64,000 bases of DNA, taken from Mycolicibacterium sphagni (GTDB lineage Bacteria > Actinomycetota > Actinomycetes > Mycobacteriales > Mycobacteriaceae). The position numbers were made by a program, and so were the translations under genes. Location of the stretch: NCBI RefSeq assembly GCF_013337765.1, contig NZ_VBSB01000001.1, positions 1-64,000 on the forward strand, in the 5' to 3' direction. Below the pieces are notes generated by a model. The model searched no databases, was not told the DNA's origin, and worked only from the letters and a program-made list of their open reading frames with translations. Positions 42,056 to 52,900 of this stretch are shown in pieces (position 1 is the stretch's first letter; the number at the start of each line of letters is the position of its first letter).

Positions 42056-43644
42056 CCCCGCAGGAGTGGATCGCCCATGACCCCGATCCGGTCACCGCCG
42101 CCGAGCTGGCCGCCCTGGATCCCGCCGAGCTCGCGGCCCGCTTCGCCCGGCCGCTGACCTTCGGCACCGCCGGCCTGCGCGGGCCGGTGCGCGGCGGCCC
42201 GGACGCGATGAATCTCGCGGTGGTGCTGCGGGTCAGCTGGGCGCTGGCCCGGGTGTTGACCGACCAGCACCTCGGCGGCTCGACGGTCGTGGTGGGCCGT
42301 GACGCAAGGCACGGGTCGGCGCAGTTCGCCGCCGCGGCAGCTGAAGTGTTTGCCGCCCTGGGATTTTCGGTGATCACCTGGGAGCATCCGGTGCCGACGC
42401 CGATCGTCGCGTTCGCGGTCCGGTGCACCGGCGCCGCGGCCGGGGTGCAGATCACCGCATCACACAACCCAGCGGCCGACAACGGCTACAAGGTGTATCT
42501 CGATGGCGGACTGCAGATCATCGCCCCCACCGACCGCGAGATCGAGGCGGCGATCGCCGGCGCGCCGCCTGCCGACGAGATCCAGCGCCGACCCGTGCAA
42601 CCCAGCGATGACGCATTGGTGGACGCCTACGTTGCCCACGCGGCCACGCTGCGGCGAACCACGCGGGGCAAGCCGCGGGTGGCCCTGACGGCCATGCACG
42701 GGGTCGGCGGCGAGCTCGCGGTACGCACCCTGCACGCGGCTGGGTTCGACGACGTGCACACGGTGGCAAGCCAATTCACCCCGGACCCCGATTTCCCGAC
42801 GGTGAGCTTTCCCAACCCGGAGGAACCCGGCGCCGCCGACGCACTACTGGAGCTGGCCGCGCAGGTCGACGCCGACGTCGCCGTCGCACTGGACCCCGAC
42901 GCCGACCGGTGCGCCGTCGGCATTCCCGCCGCCGACGGCTGGCGGATGTTGTCCGGCGACGAAACCGGTTGGCTGCTCGGCGATTACATCCTGTCCACGC
43001 TATCGCCCGAACAGTCCGCCGCAAGTGTGGTGGCCAGCAGCGTGGTCTCGTCGCAGCTGCTGGCGTCGATCGCCGCCGACTACGGCGCGCGGTACGTCGC
43101 GACCCTCACCGGGTTCAAATGGCTCGCTCGCGCCGACGCCGAGCTGCCCGGGCACCGCCTTGTCTACGCCTATGAGGAAGCCATCGGGCATTGCGTCGAC
43201 CCGGAAGCCGTCCGCGACAAGGACGGCATCAGCGCGGCAGTGCTCATCTGCGATCTGGTGACACACCTTGCCGCACAGGGTGAATCGATCCCGTCCACAC
43301 TCGACCGTTTGGCCCGAAAGCACGGCGTGCACACCACGGCGGCCGTGTCACGACGGGTGGCCGATCCCGGCGAGGTCGCGGCGATGATGACCCGTCTGCG
43401 CACGGCGCCGCCTGCCGAGCTCGCAGGCTTCCCGGTGCACGCCGCCGAGCAGGCCGACGCGGTGTTCCTCACCGGTGGCGATCGGCAGACCTCGGTTCGG
43501 GTGGTGGTGCGACCGTCAGGAACCGAACCGAAAGTCAAGTGCTACACCGAGGTTGGCCAGGTGGTCGGCACAGATCTGGCCGACGCACGCAGGCGCGCGG
43601 CCGCCGTGCAGGAGACGCTTCTGCAGGCCGTGCGGAACTGGTAG
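42052..43644 (+). CDS. pmmB: Phosphohexomutase PmmB (possible phosphopentomutase)
   Basis: 530 residues from GTG42052. Phosphoserine loop GVQITASHNPAADNGYKVY, metal loop ALDPDADRCAVG, sugar loop YAYEEAIGHCVDPEAVRDKD and phosphate loop RPSGTEPKVKCY are complete. The family moves phosphate on hexose or pentose phosphates. Annotated as phosphomannomutase in M. tuberculosis, but its place among deoD, upp, add, deoA and cdd makes ribose/deoxyribose-1-phosphate a sensible substrate; that is inference. Coupled to the MarR gene; convergent with upp without a gap. Confidence 0.9.
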   Translation: MTPQEWIAHDPDPVTAAELAALDPAELAARFARPLTFGTAGLRGPVRGGPDAMNLAVVLRVSWALARVLTDQHLGGSTVVVGRDARHGSAQFAAAAAEVFAALGFSVITWEHPVPTPIVAFAVRCTGAAAGVQITASHNPAADNGYKVYLDGGLQIIAPTDREIEAAIAGAPPADEIQRRPVQPSDDALVDAYVAHAATLRRTTRGKPRVALTAMHGVGGELAVRTLHAAGFDDVHTVASQFTPDPDFPTVSFPNPEEPGAADALLELAAQVDADVAVALDPDADRCAVGIPAADGWRMLSGDETGWLLGDYILSTLSPEQSAASVVASSVVSSQLLASIAADYGARYVATLTGFKWLARADAELPGHRLVYAYEEAIGHCVDPEAVRDKDGISAAVLICDLVTHLAAQGESIPSTLDRLARKHGVHTTAAVSRRVADPGEVAAMMTRLRTAPPAELAGFPVHAAEQADAVFLTGGDRQTSVRVVVRPSGTEPKVKCYTEVGQVVGTDLADARRRAAAVQETLLQAVRNW

Positions 43645-44268
43645 TCAGCGCGGCCCGAACTGGCGGTCGCCGGCATCGCCCAGACCGGGCACGATATAGG
43701 CGATCTCATTGAGGCCGTCGTCGATGGTGGCGGTGAACAGGCGGGCGTTCGGGGCGACTTCCTCCAGAGCGGCAATGCCTTCCGGTGCGCACACCACACA
43801 CACCACGGTGATGTCGCGCGCACCGCGATCGTGCAGCAGTCCGATCGTGTAGGCCATCGAGCCGCCGGTGGCCAGCATCGGGTCGAGCACCATGACCGGC
43901 TGGGCGCTCAGGTCGTCGGGCAGTGACTCCAGATAGGGCGTCGGCAGATGGGTGGTCTCGTCACGGGCGACACCGACGAACCCCACCTGCGCCTCGGGGA
44001 TCAGCGCGCTCGCCGTGTCGACCATCCCGAGCCCGGCCCGCAGCACCGGCACCAGCAGCGGCGGCGCGGCCAGGCGTGAGCCAGTGGTTTGCGCCATCGG
44101 AGTGTGGATGGTGACGTCCACGCAGCGCGCATCGCGGGTGGCCTCGTAAACCAGCATGTGCGTCAGGTCGGCAAGGGCACAACGGAAGGCGGCGTTATCG
44201 GTGCGCTTGTCGCGCAAGGTGGTCAGCCGTGCCTTGGCCAGTGGGTGGTCGATCACGCGCACATCCAT
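43645..44268 (-). CDS. upp: Uracil phosphoribosyltransferase
   Basis: 207 residues. [20 protein letters not shown] opens the protein, [20 protein letters not shown] and [20 protein letters not shown] (PRPP loop) are the family motifs, and [18 protein letters not shown] is the uracil-binding end. It makes UMP from uracil and PRPP in pyrimidine salvage. Its stop abuts that of pmmB. In M. tuberculosis sapM lies beyond it; here the Rv3311-like gene follows directly. Confidence 0.96.
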   Translation of the reverse strand: MDVRVIDHPLAKARLTTLRDKRTDNAAFRCALADLTHMLVYEATRDARCVDVTIHTPMAQTTGSRLAAPPLLVPVLRAGLGMVDTASALIPEAQVGFVGVARDETTHLPTPYLESLPDDLSAQPVMVLDPMLATGGSMAYTIGLLHDRGARDITVVCVVCAPEGIAALEEVAPNARLFTATIDDGLNEIAYIVPGLGDAGDRQFGPR

Positions 44269-44315
44269 GCGCAGAGACTGTAGTGGGGGGCAGGCTACCC
44301 GTCAGCAAGCGTCGT

Positions 44316-44321
44316 TAGGCT
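44316..44321 (+). promoter_or_regulatory. -10 box of a probable leaderless promoter
   Basis: TAGGCT ends 7 nt before ATG44329 and no Shine-Dalgarno is visible. Confidence 0.45.
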
Positions 44322-44328
44322 GTGCGGC

Positions 44329-45612
44329 ATGGCTGCTGAGCTCGTTCCGGTCCGCATCGGCGTGACTGCTGGTGACCTGTACACGTTGTGGGCGCCCCGC
44401 TGGCGCGACGGCGGCGACGAGTGGGAGGCGTTCCTCGGCAAGGACGAGGACCTCTTCGCCTTCGAGTCGGTGGCCGACCTGGCCGCATTCGTCCGTACGG
44501 ACACCGACAACGACCTGGCCGATCACCCGGCCTGGGAGGACCTCGCGTCGGCGAACGCCCACAAGCTGGAGCCGAAGAAAGACCGCGAGGTCGACCTGAT
44601 CACCGTCGAGGAGCTGCTGTCCGAGAAGCCCACCGAGGAGTCGGTGACCGCCCTGGCCAACACCATGGCCGTCGTCTCCTCGATCGGCTCGGTGTGCGAG
44701 CTGCCCGCGGTGACGCGGTTCTTCAACGGCAACCCCAATCTGGGGCTGCTCTCCGGCGGCTTCGAGCAGTTCAGCGGCAAGCCCGGCCTCAAGCGCTGGA
44801 GCGTGGTCGGTGAGATCGTCGGCCGCGGATGGGACAGCGTGCTGTCCGCGATCGACGAGGTCATCACCACCCCCGACGTCGACGAGCGAGCCGCCAAGCT
44901 GGCCGCCGACGAACTCGAGGAGCCGTACGAGGAAGAGGTCGAAGAGACGGCGGCCGTCGCGGCCGACGAGGATGCCACCGACGCGGATGACGATGCGGAC
45001 GCCGAGGAAGCCGCAGCGGACGAAGTCGTAGGGGCACCGCAGGACGCTGTCGTCCTCGGTGGCGACGCGGACTTCTGGACCGAGGTCGGTATCGATCCGG
45101 TCCGCATCACGACCGGTTCGGGCACCGTGTACACGTTGCGCTGCTACTTCGACGATCGGCCGATCTTCCTCGGCCGCAACGGCAGGATCAGCGTGTTCGG
45201 GTCGGAACGTGCGCTGGCCCGCTCGCTGGCCGACCAGCGCGACCACGATCTGGCGGACCTGAGCACCTACGACGACATCCACACCGCGGCCACCGACGGC
45301 TCGCTGCGGGTCGACGTCACCGAGGAAAACATCTACATGCTGACCGGGCTGTCGGACGATATCTCCGACGGGCCCGACACGATTGACCGTGACCAGCTGG
45401 AGCTGGCGGTCGAGTTCGTCCGCGATGTCGGTGAGTACGCCGAGGAGGACCTCGTCGACCGGCTACTGGCCGACGACCACGCGCTGGGCAAGCTGGTCGA
45501 CTACGTGCTCGATCCTGAGGAGAACTCCCGCCCAGCCGGACCGTACGCGGCCGCGGTGAAGGAGTGGGAAGAGATCGAGCGCTTCGTGGAGTCGCGGCTG
45601 CGCCGCGAATGA
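44329..45612 (+). CDS. Conserved mycobacterial protein with internal duplication (Rv3311-like)
   Basis: 427 residues, very acidic. Two related segments are visible: residues 5-80 (VPVRIGVTAGDLYTL, FLGKDEDLFAFESVADLAAF, DNDLADHPAWED) and about 260-330 (DPVRITTGSGTVYTL, FLGRNGRISVFGSERALARS, DHDLADLSTYDD). Between them lies a low-complexity Glu/Asp/Ala linker (about 205-245). No catalytic residues stand out. By position and length it matches Rv3311, a conserved protein of unknown function. Probably cytosolic. Confidence 0.8.
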   Translation: MAAELVPVRIGVTAGDLYTLWAPRWRDGGDEWEAFLGKDEDLFAFESVADLAAFVRTDTDNDLADHPAWEDLASANAHKLEPKKDREVDLITVEELLSEKPTEESVTALANTMAVVSSIGSVCELPAVTRFFNGNPNLGLLSGGFEQFSGKPGLKRWSVVGEIVGRGWDSVLSAIDEVITTPDVDERAAKLAADELEEPYEEEVEETAAVAADEDATDADDDADAEEAAADEVVGAPQDAVVLGGDADFWTEVGIDPVRITTGSGTVYTLRCYFDDRPIFLGRNGRISVFGSERALARSLADQRDHDLADLSTYDDIHTAATDGSLRVDVTEENIYMLTGLSDDISDGPDTIDRDQLELAVEFVRDVGEYAEEDLVDRLLADDHALGKLVDYVLDPEENSRPAGPYAAAVKEWEEIERFVESRLRRE

Positions 45613-45616
45613 CGCG

Positions 45617-47107
45617 CTAGGAGCTCGCGCCCGCGCTGGCCTTCGCCCGCTTGGAGGAGCCGACGCCGCTGTGCTTTGACGACGTGGACGACTTCGTCGA
45701 GTCGCTGGCGCTGTCGCTGCTGGCCTTGGTGTCGGTCTTGGTGTCACCCGCGCTGGCTGCCGCGGCCGCGGTCTTCGTCGCCGTGGTCGACGGCGTCGCG
45801 AGTGACACACGCGGCTTGAAGCCGCCGGTCGACTTCTTCACGGTCGACGTCGTCTCGGTCGACTCAGCTGCCGAATCCTTGGCCGCCGCGGCGGTGTCCG
45901 TCGCCGCCGCCGAGCTCGACGAGTCGGTCGTGTCGGGGGTGGTGTACGTGACGTCAGGACCGCCGACACCGTAGGGCCCGGGCCGCGTCGTCCGGAACGG
46001 GCGAACACCGAACAGGTCCTGAAGGCCGTTGTCCAAACCCACCGGAATCGCTTCGAGGAAATCCTTGGTCAGTTTGACCGGATTCTCGAAGTAGAAGATG
46101 TTCCACGATGTCGGCTCGCCCGGGCTTTTGCTGCGGTCGTACGCCGATTCGATGATCACCCGCAGTGGAGCGTCCAGGGTGTCGGCCAGCGCGTGACCGA
46201 GCGGCCCGAGGTTGTTCAGCGGCATCAGCAGCGGCAGCACCGGGGTGGAGATCAGGTAGTAGTGGGTGTCGCCGTACTGACCCTGGTCGACGACACCCGG
46301 GTCGGTCAGGGTGGTGTCGTCGTAGGTCCCGCCGAGGTGCAAATAGGTGATGCCCATCATTGCGTTGATGTCGGCCAGAAGATTCAGCGGATTCACCGGG
46401 AAGTCCGACCAGCCGTCGTACTGGGCGGCGATGTCGACGGTGTCGTACTGGGTATTGGTCGGGGTCGGGCCGCTGAACGTCGCGCCGCCGAACTGCAGGA
46501 ACCACGGGATGGTGACGCCGGTCGGCCCGCGCGACAAGAAGCCGCCATTCGGGCGGTTTCCGTTGGCGATCAGGACGAAGCTGACGTCTGGACCTTCGCC
46601 GGGCGCGTATTCGGCTGCCAATGACCGCTTTTCGAGGGTGGCGATCGTGGCGCTCTGCGAAAAGCCGTACACCACGAACGTGTCGCCCGGGGCCGGCGCC
46701 ACCGAGCCCACCTCGGTGTTGTAGTTGCATGACGTGCCCTTGATGCAGTTGTCCAGGTTCTGCTGACCAAGGGCCACCGACTGATCGAAGGTCAACGTGC
46801 CCGTGTCCGGGGCGAACTGCTCAGGGGTGACGACGGCGACCCCGTTGTAGGGACCCGAAGGAACACCGGTGCCCAGGGTCGATGCGGGAGCGACGTAATT
46901 GCCGACGGCACTGGCGATGTAGTTCTCGACGAACGCGTTCGTATCCTCCGCAGGGGACAGCGAATGGCCCGTACCGCCCATCACGAGAACCGTTGTGCCA
47001 GTGAGCAGAAGCTTGAGAGCAGCGGTCGTGGTCGTCATCAAGACCACGGAAAGGAACGCTGCCAGTGCGGCGATTCCCACTGCGGTGCTGCGAGCTGCTA
47101 GGCGCAT
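45617..47107 (-). CDS. Secreted PE-PPE-domain serine hydrolase
   Basis: 496 residues. An N-terminal signal/anchor (AVGIAALAAFLSVVLMTTTT) precedes a PE-PPE domain: LVMGGTGHSLSP at the start and VVYGFSQSATIATLEKR with the GFSQS nucleophile elbow, then IANGNRPNGGFLSRGP and LADINAMMGITYLHLGGTYD. This alpha/beta hydrolase domain has esterase/cutinase-like activity in studied members, likely on wall lipids. No PE or PPE N-terminal domain is present. The last 110 residues are Ser/Thr/Ala/Lys low complexity (DSSSSAAATDTAAAAKDSAA), perhaps wall-spanning. Confidence 0.88.
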   Translation of the reverse strand: MRLAARSTAVGIAALAAFLSVVLMTTTTAALKLLLTGTTVLVMGGTGHSLSPAEDTNAFVENYIASAVGNYVAPASTLGTGVPSGPYNGVAVVTPEQFAPDTGTLTFDQSVALGQQNLDNCIKGTSCNYNTEVGSVAPAPGDTFVVYGFSQSATIATLEKRSLAAEYAPGEGPDVSFVLIANGNRPNGGFLSRGPTGVTIPWFLQFGGATFSGPTPTNTQYDTVDIAAQYDGWSDFPVNPLNLLADINAMMGITYLHLGGTYDDTTLTDPGVVDQGQYGDTHYYLISTPVLPLLMPLNNLGPLGHALADTLDAPLRVIIESAYDRSKSPGEPTSWNIFYFENPVKLTKDFLEAIPVGLDNGLQDLFGVRPFRTTRPGPYGVGGPDVTYTTPDTTDSSSSAAATDTAAAAKDSAAESTETTSTVKKSTGGFKPRVSLATPSTTATKTAAAAASAGDTKTDTKASSDSASDSTKSSTSSKHSGVGSSKRAKASAGASS

Positions 47108-47357
47108 ATCGGGCCACTCCCCTTTTCCCCGCCAACACCGAGCACGACGAACCGGCGCACCCGCCCCCGACTAGGCCTGAGAGACTCTATCAGCAAACGT
47201 GCTCAGTCAGGTATGCACCGGGGTCGAATGCGGCCTCGACAAGGCCAGCGTCTGGAATTAATTGACATCGGCGTAGCTTCTCCCGCAAACCGGCTGCTGG
47301 CGCCCGATGGCCAAATGCTAGCCTTCTGAAAACGACAAGCCTTGGGGTGAATATTCA

Positions 47358-47957
47358 GTGAGCCGCGTCCATATCCCTAAGTTGGGGATAATCGCCGCAC
47401 TGCGCCGAAAGACCGACGTTAAGCGCTGGGCCGATACCCGCAATCTCTACTCCGACTGGGAGCCGCGCACGGCGCGCGCCGCCGAGCTGATCCCGGCCGG
47501 CAGCCGGGTGATCGAATTCGGCGCAGGCACCCGGGCCATCGAAAAGCACCTCGACCCGTCGTGCACCTACACGCCGTCCGATCTCGTAGACCGGGGCCCC
47601 GGAACGATCGTCTGCGATCTCAACGAGCGTCCGCTGCCCAACCTGGGCAAGGACACCTACGACGTCGCCGTGATCATGGGCGTTCTGGAATACCTGCGCG
47701 ACGTCCCGTCGGTGCTGGACTGGCTGTCGGCGTTCGTGCCGCGCGCGGTGATCTCCTACGGCTGCCCGGACAGCAACGACCAGTTCCGGCGGACCAAGCT
47801 CGGTGCCGTCGACCGCATCAGCCGGGGCTGGTTGAACAGCTACCTCGAAGCGGATATTCGGACGCTCTTCGGTGACCGCGGCTACACCAGCGAGCACGAA
47901 GAGAACTGGGCAAACGTCGACGGGTATCAGCACCGGCTGTTCGTCTTCACCAAGTAG
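47358..47957 (+). CDS. Class I SAM-dependent methyltransferase
   Basis: 199 residues from GTG47358. Motif I is SRVIEFGAGTRAIEKHL; the acidic end of strand 2 is PSDLVDRG, and YDVAVIMGVLEYLRDVPSVL is motif post-II. The C-terminal LFGDRGYTSEHEENW is family-like. Small-molecule methyltransferase; substrate unknown. First of three same-strand genes (oxygenase, MocA-type) facing an MmpL, suggesting a short biosynthetic set. Confidence 0.8.
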   Translation: MSRVHIPKLGIIAALRRKTDVKRWADTRNLYSDWEPRTARAAELIPAGSRVIEFGAGTRAIEKHLDPSCTYTPSDLVDRGPGTIVCDLNERPLPNLGKDTYDVAVIMGVLEYLRDVPSVLDWLSAFVPRAVISYGCPDSNDQFRRTKLGAVDRISRGWLNSYLEADIRTLFGDRGYTSEHEENWANVDGYQHRLFVFTK

Positions 47958-48100
47958 TCCACCAACGCGACCGCGTCACTTTCCGGTTGCAGGTGACTTC
48001 CGGCCCTCGCAGCCAGCATCGATCGCCTGTAGCGTGGATCGCGGATTTCGATTCCACGCTGGCCGTGGCCTATCGTCGTGGGCTGAGGGAGGTATCACTG

Positions 48101-48946
48101 GTGACGTCGACACTGACTTTGTCTGACCTGCTGGCAAACCAGGGCATCGCCGATTTGACCGGACTCTGGCCGGTCGAGATGGTCGAAGACTGGAATCGCC
48201 GGCTCGATCCGATCTTCGCGGGAACCGACGGTGAGCGACGGTCGTACGCGAGCGCGGACGCGCTGGCCGAGACCGGTATCTTCGCGGAGCTGTTCAGCGA
48301 ACCCGTTCGTCAGGTGATCGCCGGCATTCACCCCTCAGCCCTGCTGTACCACTGCCATAGCTACGAGATCGCCGCCAACCAGGGCCGGCCGCACATTCAC
48401 CGCGACAAGCCGCTGGGCTGGCATCGCGACACCGAGACGATCGGCGCCTACACCCCCGATTTCCCGTCCTTCATCAGCATCTTCATCCTGCTGTCGCCGG
48501 TCGGCGAGGGCGATGGCGCGTTCGAGTTCTACCCGCATCGCCCCAACAACGGCATGCGTGCCGGCGGCGACGCGGTGCAGCTGGTCGGCCCGGTCGGCAC
48601 CGCAGCGATGTGGAACCGCTCCTACTTCCACCGCGCGTCACCGAACCGTGGTGCGCTGCGCCGGCGCGTCCTGAAGGTTTCGTTCCAGCCCGCCGGCCTG
48701 CCGAACGACCGGATCGGGTTGCCCGAGTTTCAGGACGCCCGCCCTCACCTGACCGATCCGGCCTTGCTCGCCCTCATCGACGAGCGCCGGGTGGGAACCA
48801 CCACCCCGCTGCAGGATCGCGGCGAGATTCCGGCAGGCACCCCGCTGCCGCCGACCACGAAGAACGAACTGTCACGGGCGCAGGCGACCTACATCCGCGC
48901 CCAGACCGTCGGTTTTCGAGTGCTGGCCGCCGCGGGCGTTGTGTGA
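48101..48946 (+). CDS. Phytanoyl-CoA dioxygenase-like 2OG-Fe(II) oxygenase
   Basis: 281 residues from GTG48101, with GGGAGG 8 nt upstream; the longer in-frame ORF is not needed. The iron ligands are probably His and Asp of GWHRDTE and a distal His of SYFHRAS, with an Arg in the RRRVLKVSF region binding 2-oxoglutarate. SFISIFILLSPVGEGDGAFE and HRPNNGM lie between. Hydroxylates a small molecule or lipid chain; substrate unknown. It overlaps the next gene by GTGA. Confidence 0.7.
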   Translation: MTSTLTLSDLLANQGIADLTGLWPVEMVEDWNRRLDPIFAGTDGERRSYASADALAETGIFAELFSEPVRQVIAGIHPSALLYHCHSYEIAANQGRPHIHRDKPLGWHRDTETIGAYTPDFPSFISIFILLSPVGEGDGAFEFYPHRPNNGMRAGGDAVQLVGPVGTAAMWNRSYFHRASPNRGALRRRVLKVSFQPAGLPNDRIGLPEFQDARPHLTDPALLALIDERRVGTTTPLQDRGEIPAGTPLPPTTKNELSRAQATYIRAQTVGFRVLAAAGVV

Positions 48947-49965
48947 CCCAGCCCAGTAACCGGCTGCGGGCGCTCGTCGTCGGTTCCGGATACCGAGTCC
49001 GCAACGCCTTTCTTCCGGCGTTGAATCTGCTCGATTCTCATATCGAGGTCGTCGGAATCCATTCTCGGACTTACGACAACGCACGCCGCGCCGGTGAGCG
49101 GTGGGGTGTGCAGGCCATCGAGGACCCACGGGTCTTGCGCCCGGGAGACATCGACATCGCGCTGGTGTCGGTGACGGTGACCAACAACGTCGCCGTCCTG
49201 AAGTCGATTGCCCACCTGGCGCCCGGGGCGGCTTTGGTGATCGATACCCCCGGCGTTGGGCGGCTCGACGATCTTGCTCGCCTGACACAATTCCGGAAGT
49301 GGTCGCAGATCCGGGTCGGCGAAGACTTCATGAACATGCCGCAGTACCGTCTGGTCGGCGACGTCATCCGGTCCGGTGCACTCGGCGACGTCAGCCGAAT
49401 CTCGATGTCGGAGATGGGATATCGCTACCACGCGTTGGCGCTGCTGAGGTCCTGGCTGGACCTGCTGCCGCCGAGTTCGGCCCGCAGTCAGCGTGTTCCA
49501 GGTGGCGTCAACATCGACTACCGGTTCCGCGGCGGGAAGACCGGCGAGGTTCGCGAGCCGTACCGGCAGGGCGAGGGATCCTTCACCGTCACCGGCAGCA
49601 AGGGCGCCCTGACCGGACATCCGATGGGCTACGCGATCCCAGATGTCCAGGGCGCCAAGCTTGTTCGCCTGCAGGACGACAGCGGCCTTGCCGGGTTCGC
49701 CATCGACGGGCTCGCGACGCCGATGACGATAGACCTTCCGCATCACGCGGCCATAAACGCCATGGGGCTCGAAGACGATTCCGAGTTCAACGTGCTGCGG
49801 ATCGACGGGCTCGCCCAGGTGATCTCATCGCTGTGGGAGCCCGATCCGGTGAACACCCGCTACCGGCTCGAAGACGCCGTCGCGGACAACCTCGTTAGCT
49901 GGGCCGCCCGGGCCGTCCCCTGGCTGCCTGCGTCGGCTATTCGGCTTCGAGGTGCAGGTCGGTAG
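48943..49965 (+). CDS. Gfo/Idh/MocA-family oxidoreductase
   Basis: 340 residues from GTG48943, overlapping the oxygenase stop. The Rossmann motif is RALVVGSGYRVRNAFLPALN, with a GSGYR in place of the usual GXGXXG; DIALVSVTVTNNVAVLKSIA and VIDTPGVGRL match the family's middle (usually EKP; here DTP, so the catalytic Lys of EKP is missing). The C-terminal domain has VRIDYRF-like beta strands. NAD(P)-dependent sugar or ketone reduction is possible but the missing Lys makes catalysis uncertain. Its end overlaps mmpL tail to tail by 29 nt. Confidence 0.7.
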   Translation: MTQPSNRLRALVVGSGYRVRNAFLPALNLLDSHIEVVGIHSRTYDNARRAGERWGVQAIEDPRVLRPGDIDIALVSVTVTNNVAVLKSIAHLAPGAALVIDTPGVGRLDDLARLTQFRKWSQIRVGEDFMNMPQYRLVGDVIRSGALGDVSRISMSEMGYRYHALALLRSWLDLLPPSSARSQRVPGGVNIDYRFRGGKTGEVREPYRQGEGSFTVTGSKGALTGHPMGYAIPDVQGAKLVRLQDDSGLAGFAIDGLATPMTIDLPHHAAINAMGLEDDSEFNVLRIDGLAQVISSLWEPDPVNTRYRLEDAVADNLVSWAARAVPWLPASAIRLRGAGR

Positions 49966-52900
49966 GAGGCTCGTCCTCGTCGATCGCCTCGTCGAATTCC
50001 TCCGGCAGCTCCTCGGCCACGGTCTCGTCGTCGAATTCATGGTCGAGCACCGCCACGGGCGCCGCGACGGAAGCCGCAGCGGCGGCAGCGGCAGCCGCCT
50101 TCGCAGCCTCGATCTTGACGCGCGGCGGCTTGGAGGGCCACCAGTTGGCATCGCCGACCAACACGGCCGCCGCAGGCACCGTGAGGGTGCGCACCAGGAA
50201 CGTGTCCAGCAGCAGACCGACGCCGATAACGAAGCCGATCTGAGCTGCCGTGAGAATGCTGCTGACGGTCAGCGCCATCATCGACGCCGCGAAGATCAAG
50301 CCCGCCGAGGTGATCACCCCGCCGGTAGCCCCGACCGTACGGATAACTGCTGAGCGCACACCGTATTTCGCCTCGTCGCGGATGCGCGAGATCAACAGCA
50401 GATTGTAGTCGGCGCCGACGGCGACGAGCACCATGAACGCGATTCCCGGTACGCCCCAAGACAATTCCTGGCCCAGGATGAATTGGAATACCACAACCCC
50501 GATACCCAACGCAGCGCCGTACGAAAGAATCACGGACAGCACCAGATACAGGGGCGCGACGACCGAGCGCAGCAACACGAACAGGATCAGGAAGACGACG
50601 ACCAGCGTCATGAACAAGATGTAGACGAAGTCGGAGTCGTAGAAGTCCCGGATGTTGGCGTTGATCGACGAGTACCCCACCATCGAGATCTCGGCACCCG
50701 CCAACTGCGTATTGGGCCGCGCGGCGTTCGCGGTGTCGACGATCACCTTGGTTTGATCCATCGCCGCGATGCCGAACGGATTGAGCGCCGTCTGAATCAG
50801 ATAGCGCGCCGAATGGCCGTCTTCGGAGACGAACAACGCGGCGGCCTTCTTGAACTCGTCCATCGTCAAGACCTGTGGCGGGATGTAGAAGCCCGACATC
50901 GGCGGGTCGGCCGCCTCCCGCTTCATCGCCAACAGGAACCCCGAGGCCTGATCCAGGCCGGCGCCCAGATTCCTGGTCTGGTCGACGAGCACCTGAACAC
51001 CCACCGCGAGTTGACGACTGGCGTCGGCAAGCTGGTTGGCACCGGTCACCGCTTCGTTGAGCTTCTTCTCGACACCACCTGGTTGGCCGACCCCGAGCGC
51101 ACGGGCGGCCGCCGTGGCCTTCTGCACATCCTGGCTCAGCGCGCGGACCGACTCGTCGAGCTTCTGCGACCCGTCTGTCTGTGACAGTTCTCGAGCAAAC
51201 GCCTCGATGGCATGGACGGCCGGGGTGTCACTGACATCGACGATCTTCTGAAGGTCCGAACGTGAGGCCACGCAGGCCGGATCCGCATCGCACTGCGGAC
51301 TGACATTCAGCGCGAGCACCATCGGAGTGGCCCAGTCGCTGATGCTCGTCACCCGAAGGATGCTGACGCCCAGCGAGTCGCCCAGGGTCCGCATGTTGGT
51401 CACCAGCGAGGCGGTCTTGTCGATCTGGTCCAGCGTCTTGGACCCACCGTATTTCTGCGACATGGCGTCCAGCGCGCTGGTCAGCCCGCGAACACTGGCG
51501 ATCGATCCCACCACCTGGGTGCGGATTTGGCCCAGGACGTCGGCCATCTTGCCGGCACCACCCGACAGCAGGCTGAGGTTGTCGTCGTTGGTGTGGATCA
51601 GATTGGACGCGTCACCGAGCTTGCTGCCCACTTCACCGGCCTGATAGGTCGTTTTGGCCTGCTCGAGCACCTGGCCGGTGGGCCTGGTGATGCCACGGAC
51701 CATGTCGATATCGGGCAGCTGCGCGATACGTGCCGCCATCTGCTCCATATCGGCCAGCGCCTTGGGGGAACGCAGATCGTTCGGGGATTGGATGAACAAG
51801 AACTGCTGCAGCGTGCTGCTGATCGGGAAGTGCCTGTCCATCACCTCGTAGGCGTGGTTGCTCGCGGAATCCTGCGGCAGGTTCTTGCGGTCGTCGTAGT
51901 TGAAGTTCATCACCGCCGTGGTGGCGGCCAGCGCGCCCAGGATCAGCACGCTGGTCGTCAGCAACAGGACGGGCCGGCGGACGATCATCACGCCGGAGCG
52001 CCGCCAGAACCGGCCGGTGACGTCGCGCCGCTGTTTGATCCAGCCCCGCCGGCCGGCCAGCACGATGAATGCCGGGAGCAGGGTGATCGATGCCAGGAAG
52101 CCGACGAAGATGGTCACCGCCAGGGCCGGGCCGACGCTCGAGAAGATCGCCAGTTTGGTGAAGGACATCCCCAGGAAGGTGATGGCGACGGTGCCCGCCG
52201 AGCCGGCGATCACTTCACCGATCGAGGCCAGCGCTTCCACCAGGGCATCGTCAGACGCCAACCCGGTCTTGGTGAGCTCCTGATATCGGCTGTAGAGGAA
52301 GACGCCGTAGTCGACACCAGCGCCCATGACCATGCCGGTCATCAACATGATCGTCTGCGGGCCCAGCCCCAACCCGAGTTCACCGAGGCCGGCCACGGTC
52401 TGCTGGGAAACCACAAGCGAGACGCCGATGGTGAGCAAAGGCATCAGCATGGCGACCAGGCTGCGATACACGATGACCAAGATCGCGAACACCAGCCCGA
52501 CTGTCGCGATTTCGATCATGTGCTGGTCGTTAGCGCCAATGACGGTCAAGTCCTCGAGCGTGGAGGCGCCGCCCACCACATTGACCTTCAGCGACGAATT
52601 CTTGCTCTCCTCGTTGGCGGCTTTGAAGACAGCGCGATACGCCTCCTGGCCGTCCGGGGCGCCCATCGTGCCGGACATGCTCACCGGCAGGTTCCAGGCC
52701 TTCCCGTCCTTGCTGGTCATCACCTCTTTGAGTTCCGGGATGTGCACGAAATCCTGGAGCGACGTGACGTGCTTGGTGTCGGCCTTCAGCTTGTCGACGA
52801 TCCTGCGGTAAGTGTCCTCGTCGGCCGGCGTCAGGCCGTTCTCGTTGCTGAGGATGACCGCGGCGAAATTGCCCGCGTTCGCCTCGTGAAAGGCCTCCTG

